NCBI GenBank assembly: GCA_964579325.1
Contig: CAZOHN010000045.1
Coordinates: 1 to 19,273 of the forward strand
Origin: CAZOHN01 sp964579325
Lineage (GTDB): Bacteria; Pseudomonadota; Alphaproteobacteria; Rhodobacterales; Rhodobacteraceae
DNA: 19,273 nucleotides
Direction: 5' to 3'
Shown here: piece after piece, positions 1 through 5,952 of the stretch
How the letters are laid out: the number at the start of each line of letters is the position of its first letter
Numbering within the stretch: the first letter of the stretch is position 1
Translations under genes and position numbers: made by a program
The notes under the pieces: generated by a model
Told to the model about the DNA's origin: nothing
Seen by the model: only the letters and a program-made list of their open reading frames with translations
Databases searched by the model: none

Positions 1-686
1 TTGCAGCCGTACTTGTTGTCGAACTTCGACTTGGTGACGCTGTCGTTCACGTTGAAGGCCGGGAATGGGAGGTGGCCCTTCTCCATCATCTTGTAGAGCC
101 TGTGGACGCCCGTGGTCGTCTCCTCGCTCACGCCGCGGATCGCGTGGCGCTGCTTGACGAACCAGCCGGGGGTGGCCGCCATCCGCGCCTTGATTTGCGC
201 GAAGAGGCACTCCTCCTCCTCGTTCGAGGGGCTCGCGATCAGGTCTGTCTCGCCTTCCTCGACCCGCGCCCCCATCAGAACATAGAGAGTTGCGTCGCCG
301 CCATCGTCGAGAATCATGTTCGCGGTGCCTTCGGCGAACTGGAAGATCCGGTCGGTATAGGCCCAGTAGTCCTTGAGCGTTTCGCCCTTGATCGCAAATA
401 CCGGGGTCCCGCTGGCGGCGATCGCGGCTGCGGCGTGGTCCTGCGTCGAGAAGATGTTGCACGAGGCCCAGCGCACATCGGCGCCCAGCGCCTTGAGCGT
501 CTCGATCAGCACCGCGGTCTGGATCGTCATGTGCAACGAACCGGCAATCCGCGCGCCCTTCAGGGGCTGGCTTGCGCCATACTCGTCGCGCAGTGCCATG
601 AGGCCGGGCATCTCGGTTTCTGCGATGGCGATTTCCTTGCGGCCGAAGTCAGCCAGCGCGATGTCCTTGACGACGTAGTCGGTCAC
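1..686 (-). CDS. ahcY: Adenosylhomocysteinase (SAH hydrolase), N-terminal 228 residues; 3' end outside window
   Basis: Cytoplasmic NAD-dependent enzyme that reversibly splits S-adenosylhomocysteine into adenosine and homocysteine, clearing the inhibitor left by methyltransferases. The translated minus strand shows the family's substrate residues in order: His52 (SLHMT), Asp128 (LDDGGD), Glu189 (SEETTTG), Lys219, Asp223 and Asn224 (TKSKFDN), ending at Cys228 just before the NAD domain. The roughly 30-residue insert at about 150-180 is typical of bacterial forms (about 465 aa in full, so about half is here). The start is GTG at 684-686, giving MTDYVVKDIALADFG, with an AGGAG ribosome site upstream; a nearer ATG at 697-695 is out of frame and stops after three codons. 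Divergent from the HD-domain gene. In R. capsulatus ahcY also lies next to the reg locus, so the neighbourhood is ancestral. Confidence 0.97.
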   Translation of the reverse strand, partial: MTDYVVKDIALADFGRKEIAIAETEMPGLMALRDEYGASQPLKGARIAGSLHMTIQTAVLIETLKALGADVRWASCNIFSTQDHAAAAIAASGTPVFAIKGETLKDYWAYTDRIFQFAEGTANMILDDGGDATLYVLMGARVEEGETDLIASPSNEEEECLFAQIKARMAATPGWFVKQRHAIRGVSEETTTGVHRLYKMMEKGHLPFPAFNVNDSVTKSKFDNKYGC

Positions 687-718
687 GTCCGCATCTCCTG
701 TGGGTCGGGTCGGTCGGG

Positions 719-747
719 CACATAGCACCCGGTCCCACTTCCGGCAA
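719..747 (-). promoter_or_regulatory. Predicted sigma70-type promoter for ahcY
   Basis: On the minus strand TTGCCG (742-747) is separated by exactly 17 bases from TATGTG (719-724). Transcription would begin near 712, leaving a leader of about 25 nt that carries only the AGGAG site. The leader is too short for a riboswitch. The -10 match is moderate, so this is a prediction by pattern only. Confidence 0.35.
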
Positions 748-809
748 TGCGACCCGCTGCTTTACGCCCGCCTGCCGAGCCAATACGACGGTATCAGGAG
801 GAGTTCCCC

Positions 810-1403
810 ATGGCACCGCAGCCGCGCGCATGGCAGAGAATGCTCTCGGGGCGTCGCCTCGACCTGCTCGATCCGACGCCCGTCGATATCGAGGTTGAGG
901 ACATTGCCCACGGCCTTGCCTTCGTGGCGCGGTGGAACGGCCAGACCGTGGGCGACTGGCCGTATTCCGTGGCCGAGCATTCGCTGCTTGTCGAGGACCT
1001 CTTCGGCCGCATGAACCCCGGCGTCGAGACGCGGTGGCGGTTGGCGGCCCTCCTGCACGACGCGCCCGAGTATGTCATCGGCGACATGATTTCGCCGGTA
1101 AAGGCGGCGGTCGGGCCGGGCTACGGGGCCCTGGACGAGCGGTTGACGGCGGCGATCCATATCCGGTTCGGACTTCCGGCGACTACGCCTGCCCCGATCA
1201 AGAAGGCGATCAAGGCTGCCGACAAGGTATCGGCCTGGCTCGAGGCGACGCAGATCGCGGGGTTCAGCCGCAGCGAGGCCGACCGCTTCTTCGGCAAACC
1301 GCCGGGCCCCCTCGTCGCCGGGCTCGCGATCGCGCCACGACCGCCGGCCGAGGTGCGCGCGACCTACGTCGAGCGACATTCAAGACTGCTGGCAGCGCTC
1401 TGA
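810..1403 (+). CDS. HD-domain phosphohydrolase (YfbR/COG1896-like), 197 aa
   Basis: Probable metal-dependent phosphohydrolase of the HD superfamily; YfbR relatives are 5'-deoxynucleotidases, but the substrate of this one cannot be read from sequence. The metal-binding pattern is present: His57 (VAEHS), His83-Asp84 (LLHDAPE) and Asp138 (AADKVSAW), in an all-helical protein of typical length. The ATG at 810 is chosen because AGGAGGAG lies 6-13 bases upstream; the frame stays open for 21 codons further up but without a ribosome site. Divergent from ahcY with a 123-bp shared upstream region. No signal peptide, so cytoplasmic. A hairpin follows eight bases after the stop. Confidence 0.88.
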   Translation: MAPQPRAWQRMLSGRRLDLLDPTPVDIEVEDIAHGLAFVARWNGQTVGDWPYSVAEHSLLVEDLFGRMNPGVETRWRLAALLHDAPEYVIGDMISPVKAAVGPGYGALDERLTAAIHIRFGLPATTPAPIKKAIKAADKVSAWLEATQIAGFSRSEADRFFGKPPGPLVAGLAIAPRPPAEVRATYVERHSRLLAAL

Positions 1404-1410
1404 ACGCAAA

Positions 1411-1436
1411 CGGCCGCGCGGTTCCCCGTGCGGCCG
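1411..1436. terminator. Strong hairpin between convergent genes, probable bidirectional terminator
   Basis: Arms 1411-1421 and 1426-1436 pair over 11 bp with one G-T pair around a TTCC loop. It lies 7 nt after the HD-gene stop and downstream of the minus-strand small ORF. Read on the minus strand the hairpin is followed by TTTGCGTT, a short U-run; on the plus strand no U-run follows. A second smaller stem (1457-1462 with 1466-1471) lies nearby. Confidence 0.55.
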
Positions 1437-1488
1437 TCCTGTCGTGCGGTGCCTCGCCTTCCGGCGGAAGGTGCCTGCAAGCCGATCG

Positions 1489-1638
1489 TCACTGCCAGAA
1501 GCGCGGCAGCCTGTGAATCTCGTTCCGCGTGCGCTGCGTTTCACTTGCCTCAGGGAGGTTGGGCGCGTCGCGGTTCGGCTCGAAGGCCCGGTCCATCCGG
1601 GTGGCGATCAGCAGCGTCTCTCCGATGATTTTCAACAT
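1489..1638 (-). CDS. Small protein of unknown function, 49 aa, divergent from the LysR regulator
   Basis: A short ORF starting MLKIIGETLLIATRMDR and ending RLPRFWQ. The N-terminal part can form an amphipathic or hydrophobic helix (residues 2-14); the rest is polar and charged with a conserved-looking C-terminal IHRLPRFWQ. Support for translation: ATG at 1636-1638 with AGGAG about 9 bases upstream, position directly divergent from a LysR-type gene with an inverted repeat in the shared 98-bp region, and a terminator-like hairpin downstream. I do not recognise a family; it does not show the arginine-rich DUF1127 pattern. The layout suggests it is the target of the neighbouring regulator (inference). 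Chance ORFs of this length are common in GC-rich DNA, so confidence is moderate. Confidence 0.55.
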   Translation of the reverse strand: MLKIIGETLLIATRMDRAFEPNRDAPNLPEASETQRTRNEIHRLPRFWQ

Positions 1639-1662
1639 TTCGTGGTTCTCCTGAACGTCGAG

Positions 1663-1680
1663 TGAGGTTGCAATACCTCA
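1663..1680. promoter_or_regulatory. Inverted repeat, probable LysR-type operator
   Basis: TGAGGT (1663-1668) and ACCTCA (1675-1680) are perfect inverted arms with a 6-base centre, in the 98-bp region between the small ORF and the LysR gene. LysR-type regulators bind dyads containing T-N11-A in such divergent regions and usually repress their own gene. TTGCAA (1668-1673) inside the repeat, 17 bases before GATATG (1691-1696), could be the regulator's own promoter, so binding would block it. Confidence 0.5.
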
Positions 1681-1736
1681 GAAACAGGCCGATATGCTAC
1701 TCAGAAAAGTTTCAAGTCTGAAAGCTCACCTTACAT

Positions 1737-2600
1737 ATGCGCCTGCCTTCCCTCACTGCGCTCAAGGCCTTCGAGGCTGCCGCGCGCACACACAGCTTCT
1801 CCGCGGCAGGGCGGGAGCTGAATGTCACCCATGCCGCAGTGGCCCAGCAGGTGCGCGCGCTCGAGGCCGAACTGGGGGTCCCGCTGGCGTTCCGTGAAGG
1901 GCGCGGCATTGCGCTGACGAGCGAGGGGGCGCGGCTTGGGCAGGCGCTGACAGAGGGCTTTCGCAGCCTTCAGGTCGTTCTGTCCGAGATTACCGCGGAC
2001 GACGAGGACCGGCCGTTGCGCCTGACCATCACGCCGTCCTTCGCTTCGAAATGGCTGATGCCCCGGCTCGGCCGGTTCTGGCGCGAGCACCCCGAGATCG
2101 CCTTGACGCTCGACCCGGACGAAAGGCTGCGCGACCTGAACCGGGACGGTTTCGACCTTGCGATCCGCTACGGTGCCGGCCGGTGGCCCGGCGTCGAGGC
2201 GGAGCTTCTCACCCAGACCGAAGACGTCGTCGTCGGCACGCCCGCACTGCTGGGCAACCGCGAGAACCTCAGCCTCGCCGAGATGCAGGAGATGCCCTGG
2301 ATCACCGAAGCCGGCTGGATCGAGCAGTTGCGCTGGCTTGAACAGCTTGGTCTCGACCCAAAGCGCCTCGACATCACCGAGATGCCGACTGAGGACCTGG
2401 CGTCGCTTGCCGCGCGGGAGGGGTTGGGTCTTGCGGTCGAGCTCGGTCCACTCGCAGCGCCCGATATTGCGGCGGGAAAGTTGCGGGCAGTCTACCGTGC
2501 ACCGGACGAGGCAGGTTTCGGCTACTGGATCGTCACGCGGCCCGGCCCTAAGAAGCCGGCCCTCAAGACGTTCATCCGATGGCTCAAGTCGGTCGTCTGA
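1737..2600 (+). CDS. LysR-type transcriptional regulator, GcvA-like, 287 aa
   Basis: DNA-binding regulator with an N-terminal winged helix-turn-helix (about residues 4-62, containing AFEAAARTHSFSAAGRELN and a second helix HAAVAQQVRALE) and a periplasmic-binding-like effector domain (about 90-287, starting LRLTITPSFASKWLMPRL). The wording LPSLTALKAFEAAART at the start and the PSFASKWLMPRL motif are typical of the GcvA subgroup. The ATG at 1737 gives the normal N-terminus; no clear ribosome site is visible before it. The effector is unknown. It is divergent from a 49-codon ORF, which is the most likely target, and convergent with the lipoprotein gene with an 18-bp gap. A weak hairpin (2595-2608) covers its stop codon. 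Confidence 0.93.
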   Translation: MRLPSLTALKAFEAAARTHSFSAAGRELNVTHAAVAQQVRALEAELGVPLAFREGRGIALTSEGARLGQALTEGFRSLQVVLSEITADDEDRPLRLTITPSFASKWLMPRLGRFWREHPEIALTLDPDERLRDLNRDGFDLAIRYGAGRWPGVEAELLTQTEDVVVGTPALLGNRENLSLAEMQEMPWITEAGWIEQLRWLEQLGLDPKRLDITEMPTEDLASLAAREGLGLAVELGPLAAPDIAAGKLRAVYRAPDEAGFGYWIVTRPGPKKPALKTFIRWLKSVV

Positions 2601-2618
2601 TGCCAGACAGACTCTGAC

Positions 2619-3092
2619 TCACCGCAAGGCGCAGACCCGACCCGCCCTGAGTCGGTCGATCCGTCCCTCGCTGACCAGGCCGGAGACACCATCGCGGCTG
2701 AACTCCTGCCCCAGCGAGGTGGGTCGCAACGCCGACCCCGGCGGCACAGGATCACCAGGACGCAGCCCCGTCACCGTCGCGGGTGCACGTGCGGAAGGCT
2801 CCTGCTCCCAACCGACAAAGCCCGCTCGGCTGAAGGTGAGCGTCAGCCCGTTTGACCAAGCCACCGCGCGCAGCGCACCGACACTGCAATCGACGACCGA
2901 GGTCGGTCGCGAGCCCACAAGGCGGCTGACCGCGGTAATTGTACCCACTTCGGCCCGGCCGAAATCGACCCTGAGAGGCGTTCCCGCGGGCTGGATCCCG
3001 CTTCCATCCAGAACCAGCCCCGCCGGCACCGGGTCTGGACCGGGTTGCGGAGCGCAAGCCGCCAACACCAGAACGACCGCAAGGCGCTTCAC
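2619..3092 (-). CDS. Putative lipoprotein of unknown function, 157 aa, overlapping the end of regA
   Basis: Not recognised at family level. The N-terminus MKRLAVVLVLAAC is a short lipoprotein signal with lipobox Leu10-Ala-Ala-Cys13, so the mature protein should be lipid-anchored in the cell envelope. The mature part is Pro/Gly-rich, mostly beta by composition, with two further cysteines (Cys69, Cys154) that could form a disulfide, and a segment GLTLTFSRAGFVGW. The start is GTG at 3090-3092, overlapping the regA stop as GTGA, so translation is probably coupled to regA. It takes the place held by hvrA in R. capsulatus but shows no H-NS-like sequence. A role in redox or envelope sensing with RegBA is only a guess from position. 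Confidence 0.75.
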   Translation of the reverse strand: MKRLAVVLVLAACAPQPGPDPVPAGLVLDGSGIQPAGTPLRVDFGRAEVGTITAVSRLVGSRPTSVVDCSVGALRAVAWSNGLTLTFSRAGFVGWEQEPSARAPATVTGLRPGDPVPPGSALRPTSLGQEFSRDGVSGLVSEGRIDRLRAGRVCALR

Positions 3093-3643
3093 TTCGGGCT
3101 GCGTTTGGCCAGGATGCGCTGAAGTGTGCGGCGGTGCATGTTCAACCTGCGCGCCGTCTCGCTCACGTTCCGGTCGCAGAGTTCGTAGACCCGCTGGATA
3201 TGTTCCCAGCGCACGCGGTCCGCGCTCATCGGATTCTCGGGCGGGGGCGGCAGAGCATCGCCCTTTGACAACAGGGCGTTGGTGATGTCGTTCGCATCTG
3301 CGGGCTTGGAGAGGTAATCGGTCGCACCAATCTTGACCGCCGCCACCGCGGTCGCGATCGCGCCGTATCCCGTGAGCACGACAATCCGGCTTTCGGGCCG
3401 CCTTTCGCGCAGGGCTTCTACCACATCGAGGCCGTTGCCGTCCTCCAGCCGCAGGTCGATGACCGCATAGGCCGGGGGCCGGGACGCCGCGATGGCCTTT
3501 CCGGCTGCCACGGACTCGGCCAGCAAGGGCTCGAACCCGCGCCGCTCCATGGCCTTGGCGAGACGCTTCAGGAAAGGTTCGTCATCATCGACAAGCAGGA
3601 GCGACCTGTCCGGCCCAAGATCGTCGCCGAGGCTCTCAGCCAT
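3089..3643 (-). CDS. regA: Redox response regulator RegA/PrrA/ActR, 184 aa
   Basis: Cytoplasmic DNA-binding response regulator, partner of the RegB kinase; in Rhodobacter relatives it controls photosynthesis, respiration, carbon and nitrogen fixation genes in response to oxygen. Receiver domain at about 13-127: acidic pair Asp19-Asp20, phosphoacceptor Asp63 (VIDLRLEDGNGL), Thr91 and Lys113 (LSKPAD). A proline linker (PPPPENP, 132-138) leads to a Fis-type helix-turn-helix at about 147-180 (CDRNVSETARRLNMHRRTLQRILAK), nearly invariant in this family. The length equals that of R. sphaeroides PrrA. The ATG at 3641-3643 has GGAGGG upstream; an alternative extension of 20 codons lacks one. It has its own predicted promoter after senC and overlaps the lipoprotein start by four bases. 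Confidence 0.97.
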   Translation of the reverse strand: MAESLGDDLGPDRSLLLVDDDEPFLKRLAKAMERRGFEPLLAESVAAGKAIAASRPPAYAVIDLRLEDGNGLDVVEALRERRPESRIVVLTGYGAIATAVAAVKIGATDYLSKPADANDITNALLSKGDALPPPPENPMSADRVRWEHIQRVYELCDRNVSETARRLNMHRRTLQRILAKRSPK

Positions 3644-3681
3644 GGGGGTTCCCTCCCGTCCCGTGCGCGTTGTTTTGCAGC

Positions 3682-3710
3682 AACCTAGGGCGATCAGGGG
3701 CACCGGTCAA
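3682..3710 (-). promoter_or_regulatory. Predicted sigma70-type promoter for regA
   Basis: Minus strand TTGACC (3705-3710, five of six to consensus) is 17 bases from TAGGTT (3682-3687). The start point would be near 3675, about 32 nt before the regA ATG. This suggests regA can be expressed apart from senC. Confidence 0.42.
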
Positions 3711-3713
3711 TTT

Positions 3714-3729
3714 TCTTGCTTTCGCAAGA
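3714..3729 (-). other. Perfect 6-bp hairpin with GAAA tetraloop between senC and regA
   Basis: On the minus strand TCTTGC-GAAA-GCAAGA forms a stable small hairpin 18 nt after the senC stop, just before the predicted regA promoter. It is followed by AAATTGACC, not a U-run, so it is a poor rho-independent terminator; an mRNA-end stabilising or processing role is possible. Confidence 0.3.
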
Positions 3730-3747
3730 CTTTGGGCTGCCGTCCGC

Positions 3748-4374
3748 TCAGCCCGCAGCTTCGACGAAGCAGGCGACCTTCTCTGCCATCTGGTCGGGGG
3801 TGTCCTCCCGCCGGAAGAACTCGACAAAGCCGTGGCCCGGCAGGACGAGGTAGGTGAAGGTGGAGTGATCGACGAGGTAGAACTCGCCGCCCTCCTCCTG
3901 CTTCTTGTAATAGGTGCGGTAGGCTTGGCTCGCTGCCCGCACCTGCTCCGGCGATCCGGTCAGGCCGATCATCTTGGGGTGCACCAGTTCGGCAAACTCG
4001 CCGACCACTTCGGGCGTATCACGCTCGGGATCGATCGAGACGAAGACCGGCGTCGCCGAAATCCCCATTTCCTCGAGGATATCCACGGCGGCCGCGTTCC
4101 GCGCGGTATCGAGGGGGCAGACGTCAGGGCAGAAGGTATATCCGAAGTAGAGAAGCGTCGGTTCGGCAACAACATCTGCATCGGTCACCGTCTGGCCGAC
4201 GCCGTTCACAAGCGTGAACGGGCCACCGATCGCACCGGCCCCGCCCGCTACCTGAGCGCTGCGGCACTGTGCGAACGAATCGTCGCCCGAGCCGCGGAAG
4301 AACGCGACATAGGCTGTCGCACCGAGCAGTGCGGCTACGAGTGCCATGGCGCTGCCCGCATAGAGACGAGTCAT
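3748..4374 (-). CDS. senC: SenC/PrrC, Sco1-family copper chaperone / thiol-disulfide protein, 208 aa
   Basis: Membrane-anchored periplasmic protein of the Sco1/SenC family, which delivers copper to cytochrome c oxidase; in Rhodobacter it is also linked to signalling to PrrB. One N-terminal membrane anchor (about residues 6-26), then a thioredoxin-like domain with the copper/thiol motif Cys82-x3-Cys86 (YFGYTFCPDVCP), the following SIDPERDTP segment and the third ligand His170 (LVDHSTFTY). Two extra cysteines (37 and 202) lie near the ends. The ATG at 4372-4374 has GGAGGG six bases upstream. Divergent from regB with a 101-bp gap and upstream of regA on the same strand, the classic prrB-prrC-prrA arrangement. 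Confidence 0.96.
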   Translation of the reverse strand: MTRLYAGSAMALVAALLGATAYVAFFRGSGDDSFAQCRSAQVAGGAGAIGGPFTLVNGVGQTVTDADVVAEPTLLYFGYTFCPDVCPLDTARNAAAVDILEEMGISATPVFVSIDPERDTPEVVGEFAELVHPKMIGLTGSPEQVRAASQAYRTYYKKQEEGGEFYLVDHSTFTYLVLPGHGFVEFFRREDTPDQMAEKVACFVEAAG

Positions 4375-4475
4375 CCGTTACCCTCCGAATTCACAACGTT
4401 CGATTGATCGGGTGTGCTCCGGAGCCTAACTGTTGGCCGGGAATGTCATCCGCAAGAGGCGCATACCGCAATCCG

Positions 4476-5873
4476 ATGGCCGATCCAAGTCCGAGCCTCC
4501 TCAACAGCCAGGCCCGCTCAGACTGGGTGCGTCTGCGCACACTGATTGTCCTGCGCTGGATCGCCATCACCGGGCAGATCGTCGCGATCACATTCGCCGA
4601 CCGCGTCTTCGGAGTGCAGCTCGATCTCGGGCTCTGCTATCTTGCTGTCGGCGCAGCCATCGTCGCTAATCTGGTGGCTGTCTTCATCTACCCGGAAAAC
4701 AAGCGCCTCTCCGAGCCAGAGGCCATGCTGACCCAGTTCTTCGACATCGCCCAGATCGGGTTCCTGCTCTATGTCACGGGTGGGCTGAACAATCCCTTCG
4801 CGCTGCTCATCATGGCGCCGGTGACGGTCTCGGCGACGTCGCTCGAATTGCGGTCGACCCTGATCCTGGGTGCCTTTGCCGCGATCATCCTGACCGGTCT
4901 TGCGTTCTTCCACCTTCCGCTGGTCCTTGATAACGGCCTCACGCTGCAACTTCCGGCGATCTACCTTTTCGGGTTCTGGTCCTCGATCCTGATCGGCATC
5001 TGCTTTCTCGGCGCCTATGCCCACCGGATCACCGCGGAGACCCACATCATGGCCGACGCTCTGGCCGCGACGCAGATGGCGCTCGCGCGCGAGCAGAAAC
5101 TCACCGACCTCGGTGGCGTGGTGGCCGCGGCGGCGCACGAATTGGGCACGCCGCTCGCCACCATCAAGCTCGTGTCGTCCGAGATGATGGATCAACTCGA
5201 CGACAAGCCGGAGCTGATGGACGACGCGCGCCTGATCCGCGAGCAGGCCGACCGGTGCCGCGACATCCTCAGGTCGATGGGGCGCGCGGGCAAGGATGAT
5301 CTCCACATGCGCTCGGCCCCACTGGCAACCGTGATCCGTGAGGCCGCGGAGCCGCATGTCGCCCGCGGCAAGGAGCTTCACTTCGAGGTCGCCCCCGCCG
5401 AAGGCGGCGACACACGGCAACCGTCCATCTACAGGCGGCCCGAGGTGATCCACGGGCTGCGGAACCTCGTGCAGAACGCCGTCGACTTCTCGGCGCGGAA
5501 CGTCTGGATCACCGCGAACTGGACAGCGGCATCGGTCAGCGTGCGGATCATGGACGACGGCCAGGGGTTCCCGCCGCAACTCATCGGGCGGATCGGCGAT
5601 CCGTTCGTCCATCGACGGAATTCGGCGCAGGAGCGCGCCCAGAGACCGGAGTACGAGGGGATGGGACTGGGTCTCTTCATCGCCAAGACCCTTCTCGAGC
5701 GGGCCGGAGCAGAGCTGTCGTTCGCCAACGGGTCGGACCCGTTCCTGACCCAGGACGAACGTCCCGAGCGGTGCGGTGCGATCGTCGAAGTCGTTTTTCC
5801 GCGACGCCTGATCGTCTCCGATGAAGGGCCGGAACGAACGGCGTTGGGCCCGAACCGCCGAATCGAGGTCTGA
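4476..5873 (+). CDS. regB: Redox sensor histidine kinase RegB/PrrB, 465 aa
   Basis: Inner-membrane histidine kinase that phosphorylates RegA when the respiratory chain is reduced. Six likely membrane segments occupy about residues 24-182. The quinone-site motif GGLNNPF is at 102-108. The H-box HELGTPLATIKL has phosphoacceptor His221; the redox-active cysteine of the dimerisation helix is Cys261 (ADRCRDIL). Kinase boxes: N-box LRNLVQNAVDF (328-338), DDGQGFP (360-366) and GMGLGLFIAKTLLE (395-408). The ATG at 4476 gives an N-terminus matching R. sphaeroides PrrB (SDWVRLRTL at 15-23); an in-frame ATG at 4443 would add 11 residues. TTGATC (4404-4409) and TAACTG (4427-4432) with 17-base spacing is a weak promoter candidate. 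Confidence 0.97.
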   Translation: MADPSPSLLNSQARSDWVRLRTLIVLRWIAITGQIVAITFADRVFGVQLDLGLCYLAVGAAIVANLVAVFIYPENKRLSEPEAMLTQFFDIAQIGFLLYVTGGLNNPFALLIMAPVTVSATSLELRSTLILGAFAAIILTGLAFFHLPLVLDNGLTLQLPAIYLFGFWSSILIGICFLGAYAHRITAETHIMADALAATQMALAREQKLTDLGGVVAAAAHELGTPLATIKLVSSEMMDQLDDKPELMDDARLIREQADRCRDILRSMGRAGKDDLHMRSAPLATVIREAAEPHVARGKELHFEVAPAEGGDTRQPSIYRRPEVIHGLRNLVQNAVDFSARNVWITANWTAASVSVRIMDDGQGFPPQLIGRIGDPFVHRRNSAQERAQRPEYEGMGLGLFIAKTLLERAGAELSFANGSDPFLTQDERPERCGAIVEVVFPRRLIVSDEGPERTALGPNRRIEV

Positions 5874-5888
5874 CGGCGCTCGCCATCG

Positions 5889-5904
5889 TTTACGGCGAAT
5901 TAAC
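5889..5904 (+). promoter_or_regulatory. Near-consensus CtrA-type site upstream of the PAS gene
   Basis: TTTA-N7-TTAAC matches the alphaproteobacterial CtrA pattern TTAA-N7-TTAA with one mismatch. It lies in an AT-rich spot of the 79-bp regB-PAS gene gap, about 50 bases before the PAS start. One site found by eye; could be chance. Confidence 0.22.
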
Positions 5905-5952
5905 CAATTGCGCCGCTTGCTCTTCCGGGGGTCATCCGCTCAAGAGTTTCAG

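Noticed and set aside
687..735. SAH or SAM/SAH riboswitch upstream of ahcY, including a short stem at 715-731
   Set aside because: The stem needs two G-U pairs and overlaps the predicted -10; the leader would be only about 25 nt and no riboswitch core sequence is recognisable.
2595..2608. Hairpin GTCTG-ATGC-CAGAC as terminator between LysR and lipoprotein genes
   Set aside because: Only 5 bp, lies over the stop codon and has no T-run; kept only as a remark.
2619..3092. An hvrA homologue downstream of regA
   Set aside because: The product has a lipobox and no H-NS-like DNA-binding motif.
4518..5612. Minus-strand 364-codon open frame opposite regB
   Set aside because: Composition is that of an antisense shadow and regB is unmistakable on the plus strand.
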